Positions 1-11,700 of a stretch of DNA of 64,000 nucleotides are shown here, piece by piece. The DNA is from Cercis canadensis (lineage: Eukaryota > Streptophyta > Magnoliopsida > Fabales > Fabaceae), in contig QAOA01005709.1 in assembly GCA_003255065.1 (NCBI GenBank), positions 107,957 through 171,956 of the forward strand, written 5' to 3'. The translations under genes were made by a program, and so were the position numbers. The notes below the pieces were generated by a model. That model was given only the letters and a program-made list of their open reading frames with translations. It ran no database searches and was not told the origin of the DNA. Position 1 is the first letter of the stretch, and each line of letters starts with the position of its first letter.

Positions 1-1516
1 CCAGTTATAGATCATTGACATCATCTCTCCTTTATCTTTGGCACTAAAATACATTCCACGCGGGCGTCTAAATAACCCTGAATAATTTTCACACACTAAT
101 CCTACTGTAGGAGTATATATTATTGGAGCAAACTCTTTAATATTGTCAATAAGGACCTAAAGAGAAAGAAAGATAACAACATCAGACAATAAAAGAATTT
201 ATTACACTCACTTTAAGAAGCCAGCATCATAATTAAACTCACTCTGTAGTACAAAGTCTCATTCCTGTCATGCAGCCTATTTAAGATCCTCCATTTGGCT
301 AAGGAAACAATTTTGTCTGATTGGCCCATGGTATTCTTCTCCAGGGATCGATATGAATTCACTGAAAAAATAAATAAATAACATACGGTTAACAGGATAT
401 TCCACAAGTAGAAATTATAACTGAACGACGAGTATGAACTCTGGCACGGTACAGTATTGGTTTGTAAAGATAGGCAAAAATTACCGAAAGTGAACTACAG
501 AGATATATATGATATCAGAAGATCAGGTCTCAAACTTACTGAACCGGTCATATTGCTGCTCAAATGATATAACGCGAGGAGGAAGGAGGCCCCGAAGACC
601 CAATCTATCTCTTTCAGTCAAAGGAAATCCAGTATCCTGTATTCAGAGTATTAAAAGATCAACACAATTTGAGAGAAAGGATCCAGAAGAAAAGGCAAAG
701 AACATTAAGTAAAGTCTATTATCACTTGCAGAAGCTGTGTCTAGTGAGACACAATCCATGAGAAGCTTAAATATATCTTTGCAGGTAGCACGAATATTAC
801 TAACATTATGTGGCATTTATGAGTTTATACTGGCCATAAATCCAAACATCAATACATAATTTTTCCTCTTCAGAATGGGCGGGTGACATTAAACTTCCCC
901 CTGGGTAGTGCAAACTCTCTGCGCTTCTCTTTTCTCAATCTTCAGTTAGTCAAGGATGTGCTTATATTTTTAAATGCAGATCAATTGACACATGTGCTAT
1001 AACAAACAATTCGTAATCTGTAGTTTACTCCTAACTAATTGGAGCATCTTTAACATTTGTGCTCATCAAATAAATCAAAACACAAAATTATCAAAAAATT
1101 TGTCCTTCATCAAATGAACACCAACACCAATTCTGAACTTGCCACAACTTTGATAACTAAAAAAACCATTAAATCCCCCAAAATAAATACACTCTCTATT
1201 TTGATACACAGCTTATTCATCATTCCATAAAGTTAGCTTCTTCTATAAAAGTTAAAAAATATTGATAGCTCAACACGACCCAGATCAACCTACAATAATT
1301 TATTGCTTAAAAAAACAGAGTCCCAAACTCCAAACAACTAATAAACATCAACTTCAGCTGAAGAGAAGTGCGAAGAAAATTGTGAACCTTGTTGAACCAT
1401 GGATCGTGGAGGATATCAGTACCGCGCTTATGAACAATGCAAGGTAATGGAATCGCCGTCGAGAACCGCCGCGATCGGCTCAAACTGGACGCGGCGAATC
1501 GTACAAGATTCCACAT
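1..1516 (-). CDS. NAD-ME2: NAD-dependent malic enzyme, mitochondrial, 59 kDa isoform (5' part; continues past left edge)
   Basis: Oxidatively decarboxylates malate to pyruvate with NAD in the mitochondrial matrix. Four exons are visible: 1388-1516, 540-636, 243-361 and 1-156, joined with GT-AG introns in matching phase to give the first 167 residues. The start MWNLVRFAASSLSRSRR is Arg/Ser-rich with no acidic residue, as expected of a mitochondrial presequence. It is followed by CIVHKRGTDILHDPWFNK, LNRLHDRNETLYYR, YTPTVGLVCENYSGL and RRPRGMYFSAKDKGE, which are malic-enzyme signatures including the catalytic-region YTPTVG. The N-terminus resembles the 59 kDa (NAD-ME2) rather than the 62 kDa isoform as I remember them. 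The NAD-binding half lies outside the window. The same-strand complex I-type gene lies about 1.8 kb upstream of its start codon. I am confident of the enzyme and fairly confident of the isoform. Confidence 0.92.
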
Positions 1517-3288
1517 TCTTCAACGTAAGAAACTCAAATCCAAACAGAAGAAATTTCAGCCGCACCTAACCAAAATTCAACAAGGCCTTTTATCTACTTC
1601 TAATGTCGTTTTCTCAGAGCTACAAACCACACTCTCCCGAGAAAATTCTTCTCAAAGAAAATTTTCTTTTAGCACCAACTACCTCGACTATGATATTTTT
1701 TAGTGAGTGTAATTTTGGCTTATATTATAGCGTCTGTTAACTATTTATAGGGTGAAGAAATTCTTCACTCTCTTTTTTCTCTCTCTAGTTGCTGTTTGTT
1801 TCCAAAAGCTGAAACAGTTGAAGATTGGAATCATTGGATACTTGAATGAATGTTGGTAGAGTCGTATATTGCAACTGCCCGAAATACTGCAATTTGCGGG
1901 AAAGCGAGTGATGGGTGAAGGGGAAGCTGCCCGGAGGGGGGGAACGGGCAGCGAGGGTGTAAATGCGAAGGGATTGGTCTATTTAGGGTCAAAATTCGAA
2001 TAACGGGTCACCATGTGCCACATGCGGGGCTTCTACCCAAGGGAATGGGTTAGGTTGAGCCATTAAATGTTAAGCTTACGCGGGACTACTGAACATTGTG
2101 ATGTATTCTCCTCTTGATTCATGCCACGTGGCCTAAACTTTCTAGTTTTGAAATCGTCATCAGAACGATCTTTTTTAACTTGTGTGGAAAAAAAACTTAA
2201 TATGACATAATTACTAAAAATAGAATAGTAATAAACCTTATTTACTAAATACAAAGTTTAATTGAGTAATGCTATAAATGCCACAATTTTTTTTCTTATA
2301 TTGCTTATTTTTCCTATGCAATGAATGGCAAACAGAGTAACTGCAAGTTTGTCAAAAATATGAGCTCTGGCTCCTTCTAGTCACTAAAAATAGTTTGGAA
2401 ATGGACACCTTGGTAATCTTTCTCAGATGGCCAAAACAAAATTGTGCTCTGCACTTCGCTTTGTTATCTTTTTGCTCCTTTATTAACCTTTTACAGGCTA
2501 TGAATTGTTTAACGTTGAAATTAAGGTAAGAATATGCCCTGTCCACTTTAGGTGGCCAACAAACAAATCTTTTTTTCTCGAACTTGTAGCAACCAATAAT
2601 ACACCAAAACTGGGTTCGGATTTCCCAGACAATGGACTGTGGGAACACAAAAGAAAACAAATACTTGCCATGAGAATACATTCAAGGAAACCTTTTTTTT
2701 TTTTTTATTAATAATTAACTGAGTTTTTAACTGACATCAAAGAATTTGATCCCATGAGTGCAATGGAAGAACATCGTCCAATCCTTACAATTTGGAACAA
2801 AATATTTAGATTTCGTTCTCTTTTCCACATTCAGCTCACTTAATCTGCGGCCTCAATCAATTGTTTCTTTAATCTATTTCTTCTTAAAGTGAAGAATACA
2901 CTTCCTCTATTGGACCTTACAATATGCATGTATTAGGCATAGTAAACATATATTTGATTTTTCTTTTTGCCATCCAAATGTGAAAACAAACATGCTATAT
3001 ATGAGTTGAAACTCAAAATCTTATTATATGGACAAAATTGTTAACAGCATCAATGTTCATTACAAATAAGATCAGTTTGAACACGCTCTCAAGGAAACTA
3101 ACCAGGCGTGAGCAACTTATTGTAGCTTCTTCAATTTAATGACATGGAAGTTCATTACATGATCTTCGATCTGAATCTCTTACATAAAGTTGATAAACAA
3201 CTCTTAAAGCTGTTCATACAAAAGAAATGCTTTTTCAAAAGTTGCAAGCTTAAAAATCCACACTAGTAATCCAGTTGATGATCCTGAA
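1517..3288. other. Intergenic spacer upstream of NAD-ME
   Basis: This holds the 5' flank of the malic enzyme gene (probably to about 1.85 kb) and the 3' flank of the next gene. A GC-richer patch near 1.90-2.05 kb probably belongs to the promoter. A 109-codon open frame at 2352-2681 on the minus strand shows no recognisable domain and no splice support, so I do not call it a gene. Confidence 0.5.
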
Positions 3289-6200
3289 TTATTCATAATC
3301 TTTAGTTCCAAAGTTCTTGCACCAGATCTGGGAAGGGATTGGGCGAACAGGATGATGTGGTCGTTGCTGGAAAATGACAAGATCTTATTAGCCAACAAAT
3401 CCAAGTCATAATTTAAATATTATCTAAGTCTTACATCACATGCATAAACAATTTTACATTATATAGCATCACAAGTAGTGCGGCACAAACAAAAGAACAA
3501 AGGGCAATTTGAAAAGGTTAAACCAGCTCCCTCCACCAGTTTCAAACACTCATGTATCCATTCAGGCATTTCAAAGTAAACCAAGGAAGAATTTTATCTG
3601 ATTAGCAGCAGAAGCAATCGAATAATTCTATTTTACATGCATGGAATTCTAAAAACAGAAGAGTATAAAATCTGAATGATTAAAAAAGCAATATGCACCA
3701 TGCTAACCAGCTATTACGCATTATCTTCATCCCTGTTACACAAAAATAGAAGATAATAGGCACCAGACTGGTGCTTTTACTGTGGAGGCATCAAAGAATA
3801 ATAAAAGAACTGATAATATTTAACGGGTTATGCTGTCCTACCCCATTTTGAAATTGGAGGTAGCAGTACATTGACCATTAAATTTAGAGTTTTTGAGAAA
3901 AGTAACATATTTTTGGATTCAATGTGAAGTTAATCTGAAATTGAGTAATAGTGAGTCCGAACTGTTAATTATTTACTACAGTACATAACCTGGGCCATAT
4001 TAAAAACACAAGAAACAGTCATACAAAAATATCAAAAGTCAAACAACAGTCACTTTTTCAATTCAATTAAACTTAAATTGCATCAATTGTTTAAGTGTTT
4101 GATTTTGCATAGCCCCACTTAATTGTATATGAGCTTCACATTGAGCTCAATAATAAGGGTTACTTTTGTCTGAAACTCATGTTTTAGGGGTCAATGTAGT
4201 GCTACCCCCACTTTTTAAAAGGGCTAGCATAGCCAAACCCATATTTAATACATACAGAATAGAATATGCTCATTGCTCACGAATTAGATATTAACACTAG
4301 CATGGTATTCACTTGCAATACAAATATATTCTAGAGAATATGTATCTTGATATCACTTAAAGATTCAAAGTTTAGCCAGTAGTTTTACACCACACATATC
4401 AAAGTACACTAAGGGACTCCACAATGGTCAGGAAAAAATCAAAAGGGAGGTGGGCAAAAAAAAATTGAGAACACTAATTATTAACAGTCAAAACTCAAAA
4501 GTAATTTATGCTTGCCTGGTTGAGTTTAGGAATATTGCAATCTGTTAAAAGGTGTTGGTTCTTTCTTGTAAACAAACTGCTGCCGAACAGCTATGGTAAT
4601 AGTATGTGAAATCCATGGTGGTATTAACAAAGTGTATCAAAGATACTGTTGTAGAAGCATTTTTAACAACCAAAATAACATAAGTGGGTTTCATACNACA
4701 CTAATTATTAACAGTCAAAACTCAAAAGTAATTTATGCTTGCCTGATTGAGTTTAGGAATATTGCAATCTGTTAAAAGGTGTTGGTTCTTTCTTGTAAAC
4801 AAACTGCTGCCGAACAGCTATGGTAATAGTATGTGAAATCCATGGTGGTATTAACAAAGTGTATCAAAGATACTGTTGTAGAAGCATTTTTAACAACCAA
4901 AATAACATAAGTGGGTTTCATACTGAAAAGTTTGTCCAATCTAATCCTTCATCCCTTACATTTATATAATTTAAATAAGAAATAAATAATATATCTGACA
5001 GTGTATTCTTATACTAATCAGAGTATTTCCTATTACATGTTTTCTTATTAGTTAATTGTTTAATGATAAATAGTTATTGCCAATAATTTTGTGGGCATAA
5101 TAATCATAAAAAGTATAAAGTATAAAGTGAGATAGTGGAAACTTCTAAAACAGAAGTAGCTGGAATAATGAGAGGGGGAAGAAGAAAAGTGGAGAGAAGA
5201 CAGGCATATACTTATTTATAGATTATTATTTTAATTTTTAATTACATTTATAACCTCTTATCTTTTTATTAATTCATTTAAAAAATTCAAATAAATATAT
5301 ACTTATTTTAAAATTATTTTATTTTATTTTTAATTACATTCATAACTCATATCTGTTTATTAGATTATTTAGAAGAACATTCAAATAAATTTGAAACGAT
5401 GCTTGATCAATGAATTCAATGAAGCTCACAGACATCTAATGCTACTATGACAAAAATGGAAGCAGAGGATACTACAGCAGGTCTCACCAATCTAACATCA
5501 GGGAGAGGAAGTAAAAATTTGAAATGATGCTTTATCAATGAATTCAAGGAAAATTGAATGAAAAAGATCCTTCTTTCTCTTAACATAAGCCAAAAGTAAA
5601 GATAATTTTAACTTCATTTCACCCCGTTTTAACCTTCGTCATGCATAACTTCAGGCTGATTCCGACCCAAAATTTCAAGAAATTCATTCTACTCATCAAA
5701 GAATTTGAATGGATGATTAGAAACTTCAAAATTGTCTATGCATTTACTTTAACAAGGTTCTATTGACTCTGTATTCTAATGGAATGAGATAGGCTCTGTA
5801 GGCTGCTGAGTTTGGTTCTTTAGGTATGACTACATTACAAGAAATAAATATAGTGACTAAAGAATCTAAGGCAGGAGGTGAATAGGAGGAACACACATGA
5901 TTAGCAATATAGGACTAGGAGGAAAAAGTAGAGAGAGAAAGGAGAACAAGAAAATAAAAACAGAAAAGAAAACAAAGAGAAATAAGAATGCAGACAGAAC
6001 AATGGAATTAACTGATGATCTATTCTAATGATAAAATTGAGACTCAAAAGCCAAATGCACAAGGAATTCTTTTGAATTCAAACACCAAATTCAAAGTTCA
6101 GAAATGAAAACTGACTAGCATTAGTATAATCACAAATCCCTAATATCCTTGTTGTCACCTTACATATCCTGCTCTCTTTATAACTGCTATATGCAACAAA

Positions 6201-7164
6201 ATGTGAAGAGAGTTGGAAATAAATTGCACTACAAGCACAAAGCAACTTAAATTCAGACCAAAATTGATTACTATGAGACACCTAGAACTAGAATGGCATT
6301 AGTGAATAAAGAACAAAATCTTATGGTAGACAGTCACATTGTTCCTCACAAAAAAATATTTTCTTATAGCCGTGGAGAGAGTACATACTGTAAATGTTCC
6401 TACCAAGTACCAACTTAGATAGTCACTATCACCACATCACACATCAGTGACTAAAACCAACTTGTCCCCATTGTTATCACCATCACTTTTTCATCTTCAA
6501 CATTATCCCTACAATTTTACACCATTGAATTGGTTATTGATGCAAGCAAATCAATTCATTTTCATTATCACTTTTACCACCTGTAACACTGGCTACTAAG
6601 GGAAAAATCAGCTATATTAACACCTTTGTCAAAATTTCCAATCACGTATAATCATCAAAAAACAACGTCGGACATCATGTTAGCTGGCTGATCAACATTG
6701 AAAAGTAAACATTTTTACATCTTGGGCACCAAAAAGGCTGTTCAGAAGGGCAACCTCAACCCCAGCCCCGAGTCCCAAAGGGGGTATAATCCCAGCTTCA
6801 GAAGTCATACAATTCTGAAAAGCCTCACTGATTAATTTTATCAGAAAAAAATAAATTAAGATCCCAAAACATCCGATTCCATTTACTTACCCCACATTTC
6901 CCGGAAAGCAAACAGATCGTCAAAACACACAGACTTGAGATAAAAAATCAAATGAGATAGAGATGAGCAAGGGAAAACCTCGAGCTCCGCAGATTTCATG
7001 GCAATGGGGATACAAATGAGGAAAACGCCGAACATTGCTATGGCAGTGTTGCGTTTCCAGTGCTTGGGGCGGCAGTAAGGGCCACCACTCATACTCCAAA
7101 CCTTGTTCCTGAAGTCTCCATGAACCTCTCCATGGCCATGTCCGTGATCAGCTCCACCGCCCAT
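3289..7164 (-). CDS. Small single-span mitochondrial complex I-type protein (At4g00585-like)
   Basis: Two exons, 6979-7164 and 3289-3366, separated by a 3.6-kb intron, encode 87 residues. The start is a Gly/His-rich MGGGADHGHGHGEVHG, then FRNKVWSMSGGPYCRPKHW, a single membrane segment around residues 40-56 (TAIAMFGVFLICIPIAM), KSAELEQRPHHPVRPIPSQ, and the end WCKNFGTKDYE. This matches, from memory, a small plant protein recovered with respiratory complex I in the mitochondrial inner membrane. Exon 1 ends at GAG before GT and exon 2 begins after TTCCAG. An in-frame ATG 11 codons upstream exists, but the MGGG start fits the family. The large intron carries a foldback transposon and an N-flanked duplication, which explains its length. 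The complex I assignment is remembered, not visible as a catalytic motif. Confidence 0.85.
3825..4240. mobile_element. Foldback MITE, MULE-like, in an intron
   Basis: The two ends are long inverted repeats: the left begins GGGTTATGCTGTCC and the right, reverse-complemented, begins GGGTTTGGCTATGC. Both continue into a shared stretch containing GTAGCA-TACATTGACC. Flanks 3816-3824 (ATATTTAAC) and 4241-4249 (ATATTTAAT) form a 9-bp target duplication with one mismatch. It is 416 bp long, non-coding, and inside the large intron of the complex I-type gene. Confidence 0.8.
4471..4923. repeat. 226-bp direct duplication around a single N
   Basis: Copies 4471-4696 and 4698-4923 are each 226 bp and differ by one visible base (cctggttgag versus cctgattgag). 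A single N at 4697 separates them. This is the pattern left when two overlapping contigs or allelic ends are joined without merging, so it is probably an assembly artefact rather than biology. Confidence 0.85.
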
Positions 7165-7227
7165 TGTTTCAGATGATCTTTCTCTTCCTTCGTTCACTGC
7201 TCTAAATGGATCAGAAATGTCTGATTG

Positions 7228-7236
7228 AAACCCTAA
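7228..7236 (+). promoter_or_regulatory. Telo-box (AAACCCTAA) upstream of the complex I-type gene
   Basis: The motif AAACCCTAA lies 64 bp upstream of the start codon of the minus-strand complex I-type gene. Telo-boxes are common in plant promoters and 5' leaders of growth-related and organelle-protein genes. Only the motif is seen; function is inferred. Confidence 0.4.
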
Positions 7237-7409
7237 ACTTAGCTGATTTCGCAGTAATCAACGAGTGCATACAGAATATGAAATCAATTAGTAGGCTAGA
7301 AATGAGGGTTTCGTTGGCTCGTACCTGTAGTGAATCGGACAGTGAGACACTCCAAGAAGAAGATGAATTTCTGGTTCTACTTGAGCGTATAGTGTTCTAT
7401 GACTGTTAA

Positions 7410-7938
7410 AATTAATTGGGGAGCATAAAAAAAAGGAAACAAAACGGAGGAAATTTTTGTCATTTCGCCTCTACACGTGGGCATCGGCAAATATGTGCTT
7501 TGCTGAGTTTTTTTTTTTTTAAGCCGTTATTTTTATATTTTATTTTGTTAATATATTTTATATAATATTTAAATATAATATAATATAAATTATTCTTAAT
7601 TAATATAAAAATATTTTAACTTTGATTAAAAAATTTTATATTAAATGAGAGTAAATTAATATATATTATATTTAAATATTAAATAGAGTAAAAATAATGA
7701 CTCCTTTTTTTTACAAAGTATTAATATTCCTATCTCTTAAAAATAAATAAATAAAATAAAATAAGTTGATAACAATAATTTTTGCCCAAGATAAAACACT
7801 AGTAACTTCTTTTGTCATAGAAATGATAAAATATAATTATTTACTTTTTTTCTCCATAAGCTAAGAAATACTGTACACTATTTTTATGCCAAGAGAAAGT
7901 ATTATTAGGTATCATCTATTTTTTCTTTTTCGTTTTTT

Positions 7939-7972
<34 letters not shown>

Positions 7973-8788
7973 TCTGCTTTAAATTAGAAAGATATAAACA
8001 GAGTAAAAAAAAAAAGTTTGCAGTCATCTCTACCTTATAAGTCAAGAACAGATGAATTACTAAAAAGAAAAAGTAAAGAATAAAATTCATTATTATGATC
8101 TAACTTAATATCTATATAAAACTCTAAACTTATTTCCATAATAAGATTTTAATATGATATCAAAAGTGCAACTATAAGGTTTCAAATTCAATTATTACTT
8201 ACGTACTAAATAATATGAATAATACTATTTGCATATTAATTCGTCTCTCCCGCACACCTAACAAAATTAGACTAATAAAAAAAAATTCAAGTCAACCAAT
8301 TAACCTCATTGTAATGCTTACACTTAATCTCAGTATACTTTTTGTCAAAACAGGCTCTTTTTTTTTTTTTTTTATGGTGATTTTGGGGGGAGTGTGTGAA
8401 CAAAGCAAACAAGCTAATCTATATATGATTTCAAGCCATGTAAGCAGCAATCTTGCATCGTTCAGTTCATTTGAGGGACAATATAGTGCTTTCTTACGCC
8501 TTCAAGGACAGTTCATAGAACAATAATCCAAGTATTTACAGCCACTCAGAATATAAGCAATTGAATTCCAACGTATATGCATAATTCCCTTTTTTTTCTT
8601 TTCCTTTTTATACATGTAAAAGAATACATGAATAGCAGTACATTCACGATTAGTTCATTTTGAGCAATAGATCTCCTGAAAATTACTTCACAGCAACGTA
8701 ATCCAGAGTTATTGAGGATATGATTTCACTTCTGTGACTTGGCACTAAGGCTTGTGCTAACGAGGAAGCAATATTTGACATATTTGCC
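7410..8788. other. AT-rich intergenic spacer with an (AT)n microsatellite
   Basis: Very AT-rich DNA with a pure AT dinucleotide run at about 7940-7970 and poly-T tracts at about 7509 and 8349. Its right part is likely the 3' UTR of the MAT2B-like gene. I see no gene. Confidence 0.6.
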
Positions 8789-11700
8789 TCACGGTTTAGC
8801 TTCAGCTGTAAGCGTTAATCTGACTCCATCTCTGAATGAAACAGGATAAACTTTTAAAGTCTGAACCAGTCTAGTGATGTCCATGGATATGTCTGCTGGA
8901 GACTTGACCCCTCGGTCAACCTGAAAAATCAGCAAAAAAATCCATAAATCTGAAGAAAGTGCACTTCAAAGAACCCACAGAAATCATGCAACTTTTGTAC
9001 AGCCCCTCCCATCCCGAGAAGAAAAACGAGAGAGGAAAAGCATATGGATAAAACATGTTTTACTTGTCGTCATGAAATCATATCATCAGCTGATGAAAGT
9101 AACTCAAATTCCCATCAAATGAGGAAGCAGACACTTCAATAATGAAGAGATGGAATGAACGCTCAATGTATCTTGAATCTTGATACAGGTATGAGTCATG
9201 AGATAAGACAGGTTTATAATTTTATGAACACGCACAGATATGACAGATAAATAAAGAAAGCCAGTTAGAGTTTCTCCATCACAAATCTTTTGATAAAGTG
9301 AAGAACAATACTTACCGATGATGCAGACACCGGTTTGATCAATGAGGTGTCATACCCTCTAAATTGTGCCACAGCCTCAGCCATTTGAACACGTGACACC
9401 CTATCAGGTCCGCCAACATTTAGTACCAACTGCATTTGCTTATGCTCTGTGACAAGTATCAGAAATGTCAAATTAATGAACACAGATGTGAGAAGCCTCA
9501 GCTTCTCCAAGTAGAATCATAAGAAAGTGAAAGACAAGAAAACAGAAAGCTAAAAAAAATTTGGAAGTGAAGGAACAGCAGAGACAATTCTTAGGTTCTG
9601 TTGGTAAGAGATATTAATAAAAAGTCATACATGAAACTCAGTTCAGATATAAATAGAATTCTCACAAGGAATATCCTTCCTTAAATAAGCGATTCAAAGT
9701 AGTATTCATAGTACTTTGCAACCTCAAAAGAAGTCTCATTGAAAAGTTGCAGTCTCATATGCAGAATGCAATATGTCCGACCAAGGGCACTAGAAGTTCT
9801 ATACCTGATATCCATTGATTTGTTAAAGTTAGAATGATAGTTACAAGATCCTTAACATAAATTGGACAACGAAACTCATCATGAAAGAACTGCATATTTT
9901 CTCCTTTAGCAAGGGCACCATCAATCCACTGCATCAATTAAATTTATGTATTAATATAATAACACATAAAGTAATTTAGATCCCTTATAGACATGTCTTT
10001 CGCAATAATATGCCCCTATATCTCCAGAATTTTCAAATACCAATAAGAACTACAAAAAGTGGCTGAAAACGAAAATCATGATCTGTATTAATTAGATTGA
10101 AGCTGAAAATAGAAAATCATAACCTCTACAAGTATGTTCTCTCTTCCATAGAGAAAAAATGACATTGTAAAAAGATTTAAATATACTGTAAGTCCCTATA
10201 GTTTGGAAGAATTTTGAAACAGGTCCTTATAATTTTTTACATGACAAATGGTTTCTCCATGTGGCAATAGATGAAGCTTACGTGACGCCAAAGTGGCACA
10301 CAAATTGCCACCCATCAAACACACATACAAGGCATGTGGCTTAGTTTTTCCCAAATTGATGCATATTAGGGTGAGGAGCGACAGATAGAACTCAATTTTT
10401 GTGCCACTTTGGTGTCATATCAGCTTCTTTTATTGCCACATAGACAAGCCGTTTGCCATGTGAGCACTAAACTGATGGAGTTATAACTGGGGATGACGGC
10501 AGAGACCCAATTAAAAAAATTTCAAACTATAAGGACCCCAAAAGAGAAAAAAAAAANNNNNNNNNNNNCACATACAAGGCATGTGGCTTAGTTTTTCCCA
10601 AATTGATGCATATTAGGGTGAGGAGCGACAGATAGAACTCAATTTTTGTGCCACTTTGGTGTCATATCAGCTTCTTTTATTGCCACATAGACAAGTCGTT
10701 TGCCATGTGAGCACTAAACTGATGGAGTTATAACTGAGGATGACGGCAGAGACCCAATTAAAAAAATTTCAAACTATAAGGACCCCAAAAGAGAAAAAAA
10801 AAAATATAGACTTAATTCAAAATTCGTTCAAACTTTAGGGACCTGCAATACATTTAAACCTTGTAAAAATGATGAATGGTGAAACATGGTTTCTTGATAT
10901 AGCAGAGTGGACAATACCTAGCAAAGCACTACCACCATCTTGTAAGAAGGAAATGTCTTATTCATAGTGTAAGAAGTAGCAAAATCTACAAGCATTGGTT
11001 TCTCTTTAGTTTCAATGATTTGCCAAAGGCTGGGAGGATTAGTTTGCCAATAAAGTAGACAACACAAAGTCTACATGCAGTGCATGCACCTGAATTGGAA
11101 GAGATTTTGGAACAGGTGAAATTGTCTGTGGCCCATAGATGATACTGCTTCTTAAAATTGCGAAGTTTGAGTATTTTTCTGATATGATTTTCTCTGCAGC
11201 CACTTTAGTTTTTCCATAAACATTTACTGGAACAGCAATGTCTTCTTCCCTATAAAAGGACTTCTCCCCTTCATAAACTGGTGAGGAAAAGAATCAATTA
11301 CAATCTAGGTAAAAGAGCAATGTGTAGATTAACTGAAAAACTGATATTATGTAGGAAAAAAAAGCTGCAACTATGACTGCATTCTCCTAATATTGGAAAA
11401 GCATAAAAGAAGAAAAATACAATGATAACAGCTAAAAGAGTAAAGCTTAAAACAAGAGAGAGAATTGAGCAAATGATCAGAAAGGTTATCATTAAATCTT
11501 TTTGCTATTCTTGCTCCCATTTCTTGAGATGTGCAGTTACTGAAATGAAGAGTAAATAGATTGCAATGATACAATTCTACTATTCATAATTTATTTTGGT
11601 GGGCCCCATAGAATAAACGGGGAATTGTAATTGGTCAAATGGGTTTTTCAGAAGTTTCAACAAATCAAATCATCAGGTTGTAGGGTTGAGAACTTTTTCT

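Noticed and set aside
2352-2681. 109-codon minus-strand ORF
   Set aside because: No domain, composition Cys/Lys/Phe-rich and irregular, no splice or neighbour support; likely chance or old repeat.
7165-7197. Eleven-codon N-terminal extension of the complex I-type protein
   Set aside because: MGGG at 7164 matches the family start; the extension lies in the probable leader.
7940-7970. (AT)n run as an origin or matrix attachment site
   Set aside because: Simple microsatellite; no further evidence.
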